6,996 bases of DNA from Moraxellaceae bacterium (lineage in GTDB: Bacteria > Pseudomonadota > Gammaproteobacteria > Pseudomonadales > Ketobacteraceae): assembly GCA_002402125.1 (NCBI GenBank), contig NVVG01000093.1:1-6996 (forward strand), written 5' to 3'. Shown here piece by piece: positions 1 through 6,327 of this stretch (position 1 is the stretch's first letter; every line of letters starts with the position of its first letter). The notes beneath the pieces were generated by a model. It saw only the letters and a program-made list of their open reading frames with translations. It was not told the origin of the DNA and did no database searches. Position numbers and translations under genes: made by a program.

Positions 1-810
1 GAGGACGTAGAGAATATCATTCAAAAGCTGTTGCAGAAATGTGATTACGATGTAGAGAAAGCTCAGATGGGTATCGTATATATCGATGAAATCGATAAGA
101 TTTCTCGTAAATCTGATAATCCGTCGATCACCCGCGACGTTTCCGGTGAGGGTGTGCAGCAGGCGTTACTTAAGTTAATTGAAGGCACCGTAGCCTCCGT
201 TCCACCACAGGGTGGGCGCAAGCATCCGCAGCAAGAGTTTCTGCAGGTCGACACTTCCAATATACTATTTATCTGTGGCGGTGCATTTGCTGGACTTGAT
301 AAAGTCATTTCTGATCGTTCAGAGAAAGGTGGGATTGGCTTTTCTGCAGCTGTAAAGAGTAAAGATACCGCTAAAAATATTGGCGAGACGCTGGCTGATG
401 TTGAGCCAGAGGATCTCGTGAAATACGGGTTGATTCCGGAGTTTGTAGGTCGACTACCCGTGGTAGCTACCCTTGAAGAGTTGGATGAAGCGGCATTGAT
501 TCAGATTTTAACAGAACCTAAAAACTCCTTAACCAAGCAGTATGAAAAACTGTTTGACATGGAAGATGTTAAGCTGGATTTTCGTGCTGACGCATTAACC
601 GCCGTTGCACGCAAAGCAATGGAGCGAAAGACAGGTGCTCGAGGCCTGCGCTCTATCTTGGAATCTGTATTATTAGAAACCATGTACCAGGTGCCTTCAT
701 TAGACGGTGTAGCGAAAGTAGTGGTTGATGCTGCGGTTATTAAGGGTGAGTCTGAACCCTTGATGATCTACGAAAATACTGAGAAAAAGAAAGCCGCGCC
801 TGATGCGTAA
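1..810 (+). CDS. clpX: ClpX, ATP-dependent Clp protease unfoldase subunit (5' part outside window)
   Basis: ClpX is the hexameric AAA+ unfoldase that recognises tagged or damaged cytoplasmic proteins, unfolds them with ATP and threads them into ClpP. The frame is open from base 1; 269 residues are visible, starting at about residue 156 of the 424-residue E. coli protein. The zinc-binding domain, Walker A and the first pore loop lie upstream of the window. Counting visible residues, Walker B is VYIDEIDK (E30, equivalent to E. coli E185), the pore-2 loop spans about 36-53, the RKH loop is at 73-75, the IGF loop that docks on ClpP is at 112-114, and sensor 2 is GARGLRS (R214, equivalent to R370). 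All these motifs are intact, so the protein should be a working ClpP partner. clpP would be expected just upstream. A TTG at 31 is internal, not a start. The gene ends with TAA directly before a terminator. Confidence 0.98.
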   Translation, partial: EDVENIIQKLLQKCDYDVEKAQMGIVYIDEIDKISRKSDNPSITRDVSGEGVQQALLKLIEGTVASVPPQGGRKHPQQEFLQVDTSNILFICGGAFAGLDKVISDRSEKGGIGFSAAVKSKDTAKNIGETLADVEPEDLVKYGLIPEFVGRLPVVATLEELDEAALIQILTEPKNSLTKQYEKLFDMEDVKLDFRADALTAVARKAMERKTGARGLRSILESVLLETMYQVPSLDGVAKVVVDAAVIKGESEPLMIYENTEKKKAAPDA

Positions 811-814
811 GATC

Positions 815-843
815 TAAAAAGGGGCCTCACGGCCCTTTTTTAA
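815..843 (+). terminator. Rho-independent terminator of clpX
   Basis: Five A residues and GG (816-822) precede GGCC (823-826). A TCAC loop (827-830) is followed by GGCC (831-834), C and six T residues (836-841). The 11-bp stem contains one G-T pair and ends in a T tract, 5 nt after the clpX stop. It separates clpX from lon. Confidence 0.9.
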
Positions 844-993
844 TGGTTTTTAAGACATCGGTTAGTTGGGAGTTGTTTAGGTGATCTAACTACGCCTAGC
901 GCTCATCAGAACCCAGATAATTTTCCATTTATCTCTTTTAATATTGTGCAGGCGATTGGTAATGTGTCGTCTGGCAAATGTTAGGTAATCTCT
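844..993 (+). promoter_or_regulatory. Upstream region of lon; no clear promoter
   Basis: This 150-bp gap must hold the lon promoter, because clpX ends in a terminator, but no strong match stands out. GATAAT at 916-921 and TAATAT at 939-944 resemble a -10 box, yet neither has a good -35 hexamer 16-18 bp upstream. TTCCATTTAT (923-932) vaguely resembles a heat-shock sigma32 -10 box, but no CTTGAA-like -35 sits at the right distance. A weak Shine-Dalgarno AGG (983-985) lies 8 nt before the lon ATG. No small gene is apparent. Confidence 0.35.
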
Positions 994-3408
994 ATGATAG
1001 ATTCTAAGGCTGGACCCAAGGTCAAAATGCCGTTACTACCGTTGCGTGATGTGGTTGTGTATCCGCATATGGTTATCCCGTTATTCGTTGGACGAGAAAA
1101 ATCCATTAAAGCGCTTGAAGCTGCCATGGCTGACGATAAAAAAATTCTGTTGGTTGCACAGGTAAATGCGTCAGATGATGATCCTGAATCAAAGGATATG
1201 TATGAAATTGGCACAGTTGCGACCATCCTCCAGTTATTGAAACTACCTGACGGCACAGTGAAAGTGCTCGTTGAAGGCGGCTACCGTGCAGAAGTTTGTG
1301 CCACTGAACTTGAAGATGGGTATATGTCCGCTGATGTTACCGAAGTGGAGCTTCCAGAAGCAAGTTCGCGCGAAACAGAGGTTTTGGTTCGATCATTGCT
1401 TGCTCAGTTTGAACAATACACCAAGCTAAGTAAGAAAGTTCCACCTGAAATATTGTCCTCGGTTACCAGTATTGAAGAGCCGAGTCGGTTAGCCGATACA
1501 ATTGCTGCGCACCTCACGTTAAAGATTGATGAAAAACAGCGTGTATTAGAAATGTTTGCTTTGCGCGATCGTATTGAGCACCTCATGATGTTGATGGAGT
1601 CTGAAATAGACCTGTTTCAAGTCGAAAAGCGCATTCGAGGCCGCGTTAAGAAACAGATGGAGAAAAGTCAGCGCGAGTACTATCTCAACGAACAAATGAA
1701 GGCGATCCAGAAAGAGCTTGGTGACATGGAGGAGGGTGCCAGCGAAATGGATGGTATCGAATCCAAAATTAAAAGTGCAGGTATGACAAAAGAGGCGAAG
1801 GAAAAAGCCACAGCCGAGCTCAATAAACTCAAAATGATGTCTCCGATGTCAGCAGAAGCCACGGTCGTGCGTGGATACTTGGATTGGATCGTAAACCTAC
1901 CTTGGCAAAAGAAGAGTAAGGTTAGACATGATCTGGCTAGAGCTCAAAAGATTCTTAATGAAGATCATTATGGGCTCGACGAAGTAAAGGATCGTATCCT
2001 CGAGTATTTGGCGGTTCAGTCACGGGTGAAAAAAATAAAGGGCCCCGTGCTTTGTTTAGTGGGTCCTCCTGGTGTTGGTAAAACCTCATTGGGGCAGTCT
2101 ATTGCCAAGGCTACTAATCGAAAGTATGTTCGAATGGCGCTGGGCGGGGTTAGAGACGAAGCCGAAATTCGGGGTCATCGTCGTACCTATATTGGCTCAA
2201 TGCCAGGCAAATTGGTGCAAAAAATTTCCAAAGCGGGCGTTAAGAATCCTCTGTTTTTGTTGGATGAGATCGACAAGATGGGTGTCGATATGCGCGGAGA
2301 TCCAGCTTCTGCGTTACTTGAAGTGCTTGATCCTGAACAAAACAATACCTTCAACGATCATTATCTGGAGGTTGATTATGACCTCTCTGATGTCATGTTT
2401 GTGTGTACTTCAAACACGATGAATATTCCAGGGCCGCTGCTTGATAGAATGGAAATTATACGCATCCCCGGTTATACCGAGGATGAAAAGTCAAATATTG
2501 CACAACAGTATCTAATTCCTAAACAGTTAAAAAACAACGGCCTCAAAAAGGATGAGCTCGAATTCGAAGAAGAAGCTTTGCTTAGACTTATTCGACATTA
2601 CACAAAAGAAGCGGGTGTTCGTGGTTTGGAACGAGAGATCGCTAAGGTATGTCGAAAGCACGTAAAGAAAAACGTATTAGCAAAAACCCATGATAGCGTT
2701 GTCATTACCATTGACGACCTTGAAGATTATAGTGGTGTTCAAAAATTCAGCTATGGAGAGAAGGAAGACGAAGATAGAATTGGTCAGGTGACTGGATTGG
2801 CCTGGACATCTGTTGGAGGTGAATTATTGACCATTGAGGCGGCAACATTTCCAGGTAAAGGGCGTCAGATTAAGACGGGCTCTTTAGGAGATGTTATGCA
2901 GGAGTCAATTCAAGCGGCAGATACTGTAGTTCGTAGTCGAGCGGCTAAGCTAGGTCTTGATAAGGCGCTCCTCGATGCCCTTGACGTGCATATCCACGTG
3001 CCAGAGGGTGCCACACCAAAAGATGGGCCTAGTGCCGGTGTTGGGATGTGTACGGCCTTAGTGTCAGTTTTTTCTCGTATTCCTGTGCGTGCGAACGTAG
3101 CAATGACAGGTGAGATCACCTTAAGGGGGCAAGTGCTACCCATTGGGGGGTTGAAGGAGAAATTGTTGGCGGCTCACCGTGGCGGTATAACCACCATCAT
3201 TATTCCGGCAGAAAATGAGCGTGATCTTAAAGAAATCCCCGAGAATATTAAGAGCGATTTGACGATACACTGTGTAAAAAATATTGATGAAGTGCTGGAA
3301 ATTGCACTAACGCACATGCCTAAACCTTTGCCCGCAGAGGAATTTGAGGCGGTTGTTTCAAAGGATGACGGGAAGGGCAAACCCCCTGGGAGAGCAAGTA
3401 CTCATTAG
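994..3408 (+). CDS. lon: Lon ATP-dependent protease (LonA type, S16 family)
   Basis: Lon is a cytoplasmic homohexameric protease that unfolds and degrades misfolded proteins and short-lived regulators. At 804 aa it is about 20 aa longer than E. coli Lon (784). The N-terminal substrate-binding domain starts with PLLPLRDVVVYPHMVIP (about 12-210), followed by a coiled-coil linker with YYLNEQMKAIQKELG. The AAA+ module carries Walker A GPPGVGKT (357-364, K363), Walker B FLLDEIDK (421-428, D424/E425) and sensor-2 arginine R543 in GVRGLERE. The S16 protease domain has the catalytic dyad S680 (KDGPSAG) and K723 (GGLKEK), matching E. coli S679 and K722. The ATG start fits family N-termini and has AGG 8 nt upstream. 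The last 20 or so residues are a charged, Gly/Pro-rich tail. The gene stands alone between two terminators. Its heat-shock control, known in E. coli, cannot be confirmed here. Confidence 0.98.
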   Translation: MIDSKAGPKVKMPLLPLRDVVVYPHMVIPLFVGREKSIKALEAAMADDKKILLVAQVNASDDDPESKDMYEIGTVATILQLLKLPDGTVKVLVEGGYRAEVCATELEDGYMSADVTEVELPEASSRETEVLVRSLLAQFEQYTKLSKKVPPEILSSVTSIEEPSRLADTIAAHLTLKIDEKQRVLEMFALRDRIEHLMMLMESEIDLFQVEKRIRGRVKKQMEKSQREYYLNEQMKAIQKELGDMEEGASEMDGIESKIKSAGMTKEAKEKATAELNKLKMMSPMSAEATVVRGYLDWIVNLPWQKKSKVRHDLARAQKILNEDHYGLDEVKDRILEYLAVQSRVKKIKGPVLCLVGPPGVGKTSLGQSIAKATNRKYVRMALGGVRDEAEIRGHRRTYIGSMPGKLVQKISKAGVKNPLFLLDEIDKMGVDMRGDPASALLEVLDPEQNNTFNDHYLEVDYDLSDVMFVCTSNTMNIPGPLLDRMEIIRIPGYTEDEKSNIAQQYLIPKQLKNNGLKKDELEFEEEALLRLIRHYTKEAGVRGLEREIAKVCRKHVKKNVLAKTHDSVVITIDDLEDYSGVQKFSYGEKEDEDRIGQVTGLAWTSVGGELLTIEAATFPGKGRQIKTGSLGDVMQESIQAADTVVRSRAAKLGLDKALLDALDVHIHVPEGATPKDGPSAGVGMCTALVSVFSRIPVRANVAMTGEITLRGQVLPIGGLKEKLLAAHRGGITTIIIPAENERDLKEIPENIKSDLTIHCVKNIDEVLEIALTHMPKPLPAEEFEAVVSKDDGKGKPPGRASTH

Positions 3409-3431
3409 AATTGGGTAAACGGTTTCCGCTT

Positions 3432-3466
3432 AAAGTATTACCAGTTTGCGCTGGTAATACTTTTTT
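3432..3466 (+). terminator. Strong Rho-independent terminator of lon
   Basis: A perfect 13-bp inverted repeat (AAAGTATTACCAG at 3432-3444, CTGGTAATACTTT at 3451-3463) encloses a 6-nt loop, TTTGCG. The T run extends from 3461 to 3466. It starts 24 nt after the lon stop, so lon and hupB are probably transcribed separately. Confidence 0.95.
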
Positions 3467-3560
3467 CGTTATAAGTAGGGGTGTTTAATACTTTTTATTT
3501 CTAGAATAATTGGAAATAACCCTTGTAATAAATTAAATGTTTAGACACTATGCAGTTCGC

Positions 3561-3597
3561 TTGACAGTGAGTTTTCTTAGTTGGTATAAAGTGGCCT
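3561..3597 (+). promoter_or_regulatory. Probable sigma70-type promoter of hupB
   Basis: A perfect -35 hexamer TTGACA (3561-3566) lies 18 bp before TATAAA (3585-3590), a 5/6 match to the -10 consensus. TGG immediately before it (3582-3584) makes an extended -10. Transcription would start near 3596-3597, giving a leader of about 105 nt before the GTG start. The bases just after the -10 (GTGGCC) are GC-rich, as in promoters inhibited by ppGpp and DksA; that control is inference. The strength fits an abundant nucleoid protein. Confidence 0.8.
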
Positions 3598-3702
3598 CCT
3601 CCAAAGGGGAGTAGGCTCTCAGGCCAGAAAATAAACGGTTCTAAAGGTTTCTGCCAAAACGAGTTGGTGTAATCAGTAGACAAAAATTAAAAGGGTAATC
3701 TT
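3597..3702 (+). promoter_or_regulatory. Structured 5' leader of hupB with ribosome binding site
   Basis: The predicted leader can form a small hairpin (CTCC 3599-3602 with GGAG 3608-3611) and a larger one. In the larger, GGCCAGAAA (3622-3630) pairs with TTTCTGCC (3648-3655): 8 bp with one bulged C and a 17-nt loop. The remainder is unstructured and A-rich. It ends in the Shine-Dalgarno AAGGG (3691-3695), 7 nt before the GTG start, which supports that start. No known riboswitch class is recognised. Confidence 0.45.
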
Positions 3703-3981
3703 GTGAATAAATCAGAATTAATCGACGCGGTTGCAGCTTCAGCAGATATTCCTAAAGCGCAAGCCGGTAGGGCGTTGGATGCTGTACTAGAGTCTGTGAC
3801 CAGCACTCTAGCAAAAGGCGAGCAAGTGGTTTTAGTTGGCTTTGGTACTTTTTCTGTTAAAGATCGTGCTGCACGCACAGGTCGTAACCCACAAACTGGT
3901 GACCCGATCGACATACCAGCAGCAACAATTCCAAGCTTTAAGGCTGGAAAAGCGTTAAAAGACGCAGTAAATAACAAATAA
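3703..3981 (+). CDS. hupB: DNA-binding protein HU-beta
   Basis: HU is a small basic protein that works as a dimer, bends DNA without strong sequence preference and helps compact the nucleoid. The 92-residue product has the usual length. The N-terminal helical dimerisation part ([11 protein letters not shown]) is followed by the signature [21 protein letters not shown] (residues 46-66). That segment includes the RNP tip of the beta arm, with P63, the proline that intercalates between base pairs. The C-terminus [14 protein letters not shown] is typical. Similarity is closest to the HU-beta type rather than HU-alpha or IHF. Translation starts at GTG, supported by AAGGG 7 nt upstream and by the exact family N-terminus. 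Position after lon is conserved in many gammaproteobacteria. No terminator follows before the tRNA gene 37 nt downstream, so the two may share a transcript. Confidence 0.97.
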   Translation: MNKSELIDAVAASADIPKAQAGRALDAVLESVTSTLAKGEQVVLVGFGTFSVKDRAARTGRNPQTGDPIDIPAATIPSFKAGKALKDAVNNK

Positions 3982-4018
3982 AAATAAAGATAGTTGATAT
4001 TTGTTCTATGGATTGAAA

Positions 4019-4095
4019 GGAGCGGTAGTTCAGTTGGTTAGAATACCGGCCTGTCACGCCGGTGGTCGCGGGTTCGAGTCCCGTCCGCTCCGCCA
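4019..4095 (+). tRNA. tRNA-Asp (anticodon GTC)
   Basis: This is a complete 77-nt tRNA gene with encoded CCA (4093-4095) and discriminator G4092. The acceptor stem pairs GGAGCGG (4019-4025) with CCGCTCC (4085-4091). The anticodon stem pairs CCGGC (4046-4050) with GCCGG (4058-4062) around loop CTGTCAC, which puts anticodon GTC at 4053-4055. The T arm pairs GCGGG (4068-4072) with CCCGT (4080-4084) around TTCGAGT, with one G-T pair. The sequence is close to E. coli tRNA-Asp. No convincing promoter lies in the 37 nt after hupB, so it is probably released by processing of a hupB transcript. No integrase gene or duplicated tRNA end is seen nearby. Confidence 0.98.
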
Positions 4096-4134
4096 ATTCA
4101 GTAAAACCAGAACAAAAGCTTTTAAAGTCAAAAG

Positions 4135-4167
4135 AAAAAAGCGTATCATCAGATGCGCTTTTTTTTT
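4135..4167 (+). terminator. Rho-independent terminator after tRNA-Asp
   Basis: Six A residues and GCGTATC (4135-4147), loop ATCA (4148-4151) and GATGCGC (4152-4158) are followed by nine T residues (4159-4167). The 13-bp stem has one T-G pair. It lies 40 nt after the tRNA and should end a hupB plus tRNA-Asp transcript. Confidence 0.93.
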
Positions 4168-4363
4168 GTCGATTTAAGCGCGATGGTTAAGGCATAAACT
4201 GTTTCTGACTCACAAATGGTGAGGTGGTTAGCGTGAATGCTTTAAAAACAATAAAGTCGGTTAGCATTAATCAATAACGGTTTGGTTAGTAGATATACAG
4301 CATATATAGACGTGTGTTAATCAGGCTAATTTTTTGAATTCCAGTAGGTAAGAGAGAGTAACT
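4168..4363 (+). promoter_or_regulatory. Upstream region of ppiD, weak promoter candidate
   Basis: This AT-rich gap contains no recognisable gene. The best promoter candidate is TTGGTT (4282-4287) with TATAGA (4305-4310) at 17 bp spacing, or the overlapping TATATA (4303-4308) at 15 bp; both are weak. GGTTAG occurs at 4226, 4259 and 4284, and AATGCT (4236-4241) is inverted as AGCATT (4263-4268); neither is clearly meaningful. A purine-rich stretch, AGGTAAGAGAGAG (4346-4358), provides the ppiD ribosome binding site. Confidence 0.35.
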
Positions 4364-6256
4364 ATGCAGGGTTTTAGAGATCTGCTCAAGGGATGGTTTG
4401 GTAAGGTACTATTAACAATTTTTATATTACCCTTTGCCCTTTTTGGCATACAAGGGTTGTTTCAGGCGTCTGGAAGAGATGATGCTGCCATTACTGTTGA
4501 TGGCATAGAGATTACCGGCGCTCAAATTGAACGCTCAATTGAACAGCAGCGTCAAAGCCTTGCTCAAAGAATGGGTAAGGGGGCTGATCCATCGCTGCTT
4601 ACATCCGCGTTGTTAAGGCCCGGCGTTGAAAAATCCCTTATTCAAAAAAGCTTGCTTCAAAACGCTATTGTGAATGAGGGGCTGTACATCCCCCAGGAGG
4701 CGGTGTCGGCTTATGTGCGTGCTATGCCTATGTTCATTGATGAAGAAACCAATCAGTTTTCTCAGAAGAAGCTAGAGCGGTTGTTGGTGCAGGCGGGATA
4801 TAGCGGAAAATTCTTTTTTCAAGAAATTTCAGAAAGCATGCTTATCGACCAGCTTCGAAAAGGTCTTGGGGCAAGCGCCTTCGTTACTTCTGATGAGCTG
4901 AAATCTTTGGTTGTGCTTGGAGAGCAAAAAAGGGATGTTGCAACGTTAACTCTTTCTGCGAAAACCTACGAAGATAAAATCGAATTAACAGAGGAAGAAA
5001 TTCAAGCTTCTTATAAGGCTAAGTCGAGCCAGTACCAGTCAGAAGAAAAGGTTAAGGTGTCATACCTCAATATCACCACAGCAAACTTTTTGTCAGACGA
5101 TGCTACGCCTAGTGAAGAGGCCATACGCGAACGTTTCGATGCTGAAGTGCAGGCATTAACAAAAAAGGAGCGTCGTCGAGCATCGCACATTTTAGTAGAA
5201 ATTACTGATGAGCAATCAGAAGAACAGGCCTTAGCGAAGATCAAGCAGGCTAAAACACAATTGGATGCGGGTGAAGAATTTGATGCCGTAGCTCAAGAGT
5301 TTTCCGAAGATATTGCTACAGCGCGTACTGGGGGCGATCTTGGTTTTGCAGGTAGAGATATTTACGATCCAGCATTTGAAGAATCGCTTTTTTCTATGGA
5401 GAAGGGGCAGGTTTCTGATATCGTTCGCAGTGAGTTTGGTTATCATTTGATCAGATTGGTGGCGGTCGAGTCCCCCGATATCCCCCAATATGCAGCTGAA
5501 TCTAAGCGTATCGCTGAAGAAATTAGTTTGGATAAGGCCAGTGAAGAATTAAGCCTTGCTGTTGATGAGCTAAATCGATTGGCATTTGAGTCTGGAGATC
5601 TATTAGAAATCAGTAAGCAATTCGATGTTGAGGTGAAAACCTCTGACTGGATTAAGAAGACCGGTGGAATTGGCCTGTTTACTGATAGGGCGCTGGCCGG
5701 GGCGGCATTTTCCGAGTCTGTGTTGAAGGATAAAAATAACAGTGAGGTTATTGAAACCGATAGCAATGGTCTTATCGTGTTACGGCTTGCAGAGCATGAA
5801 AGTGCGCGAACCCTTACATTTGATGAGGTAAAAGATCGTGTTGTGACTTCTTTAAAGCGTGAGAAAGCGGTTGAAAAAGCCAAGCTTGATGCTGAAGCAA
5901 TCGTGAGTGCCATTGAAGACGGAGGCTCATCTAACGATATTGAGACTCAATATTCAGTTAAGTGGAAGGTATCTGATGCGGTAGGGCGCCAAGGCCGTGA
6001 GCTTGATCGCGCAGTTGTGACTAAGTTATTTGAGTTGCCTAAGCCTAGCGCTGATAAGAAAGAGGTTGTCTCAGTTCAGCTAGGCAATGGTGATTGGGTT
6101 GTTATGTTGTTGTCTGCGGTTACTGAGGGCGAATACAAGCAATCTGATGCAGAAGCAAAGCAGTTAGGTAACGCTGTTTCAGACCGCTATGGCCAATCGG
6201 ATTTTGAAAGCTATTTAGCAACGTTAAAAGAGCAGGCAAATATTGTTCGTAACTAG
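4364..6256 (+). CDS. ppiD: PpiD-like membrane-anchored periplasmic chaperone with parvulin (PpiC) domain
   Basis: PpiD is a SurA/PrsA-like folding factor anchored in the inner membrane, facing the periplasm and associated with the Sec translocon, where it receives newly exported proteins. The 630-residue product matches the family length (E. coli 623). A short cytoplasmic start MQGFRDLLKG precedes one transmembrane segment at about 12-33, with no signal cleavage site evident. An N-terminal chaperone region (about 35-265) follows, with the family's VDGIEITGAQ near its start. The parvulin domain spans about 268-365, with RASHILVE (H275), GGDLGF (323-328), AFEESLF (337-343) and FGYHLI (H361). 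The rest is the C-terminal chaperone part. The purine-rich site before the ATG supports this start. E. coli ppiD belongs to envelope and heat stress regulons, but control here is unproven. The stop codon overlaps the downstream hairpin by one base. Confidence 0.94.
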   Translation: MQGFRDLLKGWFGKVLLTIFILPFALFGIQGLFQASGRDDAAITVDGIEITGAQIERSIEQQRQSLAQRMGKGADPSLLTSALLRPGVEKSLIQKSLLQNAIVNEGLYIPQEAVSAYVRAMPMFIDEETNQFSQKKLERLLVQAGYSGKFFFQEISESMLIDQLRKGLGASAFVTSDELKSLVVLGEQKRDVATLTLSAKTYEDKIELTEEEIQASYKAKSSQYQSEEKVKVSYLNITTANFLSDDATPSEEAIRERFDAEVQALTKKERRRASHILVEITDEQSEEQALAKIKQAKTQLDAGEEFDAVAQEFSEDIATARTGGDLGFAGRDIYDPAFEESLFSMEKGQVSDIVRSEFGYHLIRLVAVESPDIPQYAAESKRIAEEISLDKASEELSLAVDELNRLAFESGDLLEISKQFDVEVKTSDWIKKTGGIGLFTDRALAGAAFSESVLKDKNNSEVIETDSNGLIVLRLAEHESARTLTFDEVKDRVVTSLKREKAVEKAKLDAEAIVSAIEDGGSSNDIETQYSVKWKVSDAVGRQGRELDRAVVTKLFELPKPSADKKEVVSVQLGNGDWVVMLLSAVTEGEYKQSDAEAKQLGNAVSDRYGQSDFESYLATLKEQANIVRN

Positions 6257-6280
6257 GTCTAAATAGCTAAAATTTAGACC
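6256..6280 (+). repeat. 9-bp inverted repeat at the ppiD stop codon
   Basis: GGTCTAAAT (6256-6264) and ATTTAGACC (6272-6280) form a perfect 9-bp hairpin with a 7-nt loop. It begins on the last base of the ppiD stop codon and abuts the main terminator. Its right arm can instead pair with GGTCT at 6311-6315. Confidence 0.8.
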
Positions 6281-6316
6281 TAAAAAAGCCCTTCATCGAG
6301 GGCTTTTTTAGGTCTG
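6276..6316. terminator. Bidirectional terminator between convergent ppiD and fabI
   Basis: The core stem is TAAAAAAGCCCT (6281-6292) against AGGGCTTTTTTA (6299-6310), with one further T-G pair inside and loop CATC. A run of A on one side and T on the other lets it work on both strands. AGACC (6276-6280) and GGTCT (6311-6315) extend the stem to 18 bp. It lies between the ppiD stop and the fabI stop and can serve both genes. Confidence 0.93.
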
Positions 6317-6327
6317 GTGTTTATGTT

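Noticed and set aside
31..33. TTG as a start codon for a short ClpX-like gene
   Set aside because: The frame is open to base 1 and the preceding residues ([10 protein letters not shown]) match ClpX, so the gene simply continues out of the window.
2072..2422. 116-aa open frame on the + strand in another frame of lon
   Set aside because: It overlaps the Walker A and B region of Lon, and its Trp/Arg/Cys-rich composition is that of a shadow frame.
3511..3527. Possible sigma54 promoter (TGG...TTG) upstream of hupB
   Set aside because: The spacing is one base too long and the conserved GC of the -12 element is missing. A much better sigma70-type promoter lies just downstream.
3687..3977. 96-aa open frame antisense to hupB
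   Set aside because: It mirrors the hupB frame almost exactly, has no recognisable domain, and hupB is certain.
4226..4289. GGTTAG repeated three times upstream of ppiD
   Set aside because: Spacings of 33 and 25 bp are irregular and the motif is short and AT-biased. The same hexamer also occurs upstream of lon and inside the tRNA, so chance is likely.
4019..4363. Integration site for a mobile element at the tRNA 3' end
   Set aside because: No repeat of the tRNA end, no integrase and no foreign-looking genes follow; the next gene is the conserved neighbour ppiD.
5443..5913. 156-aa open frame on the - strand inside ppiD
   Set aside because: It is serine-rich antisense sequence, resembles no known family, and lies wholly within a well-supported gene.
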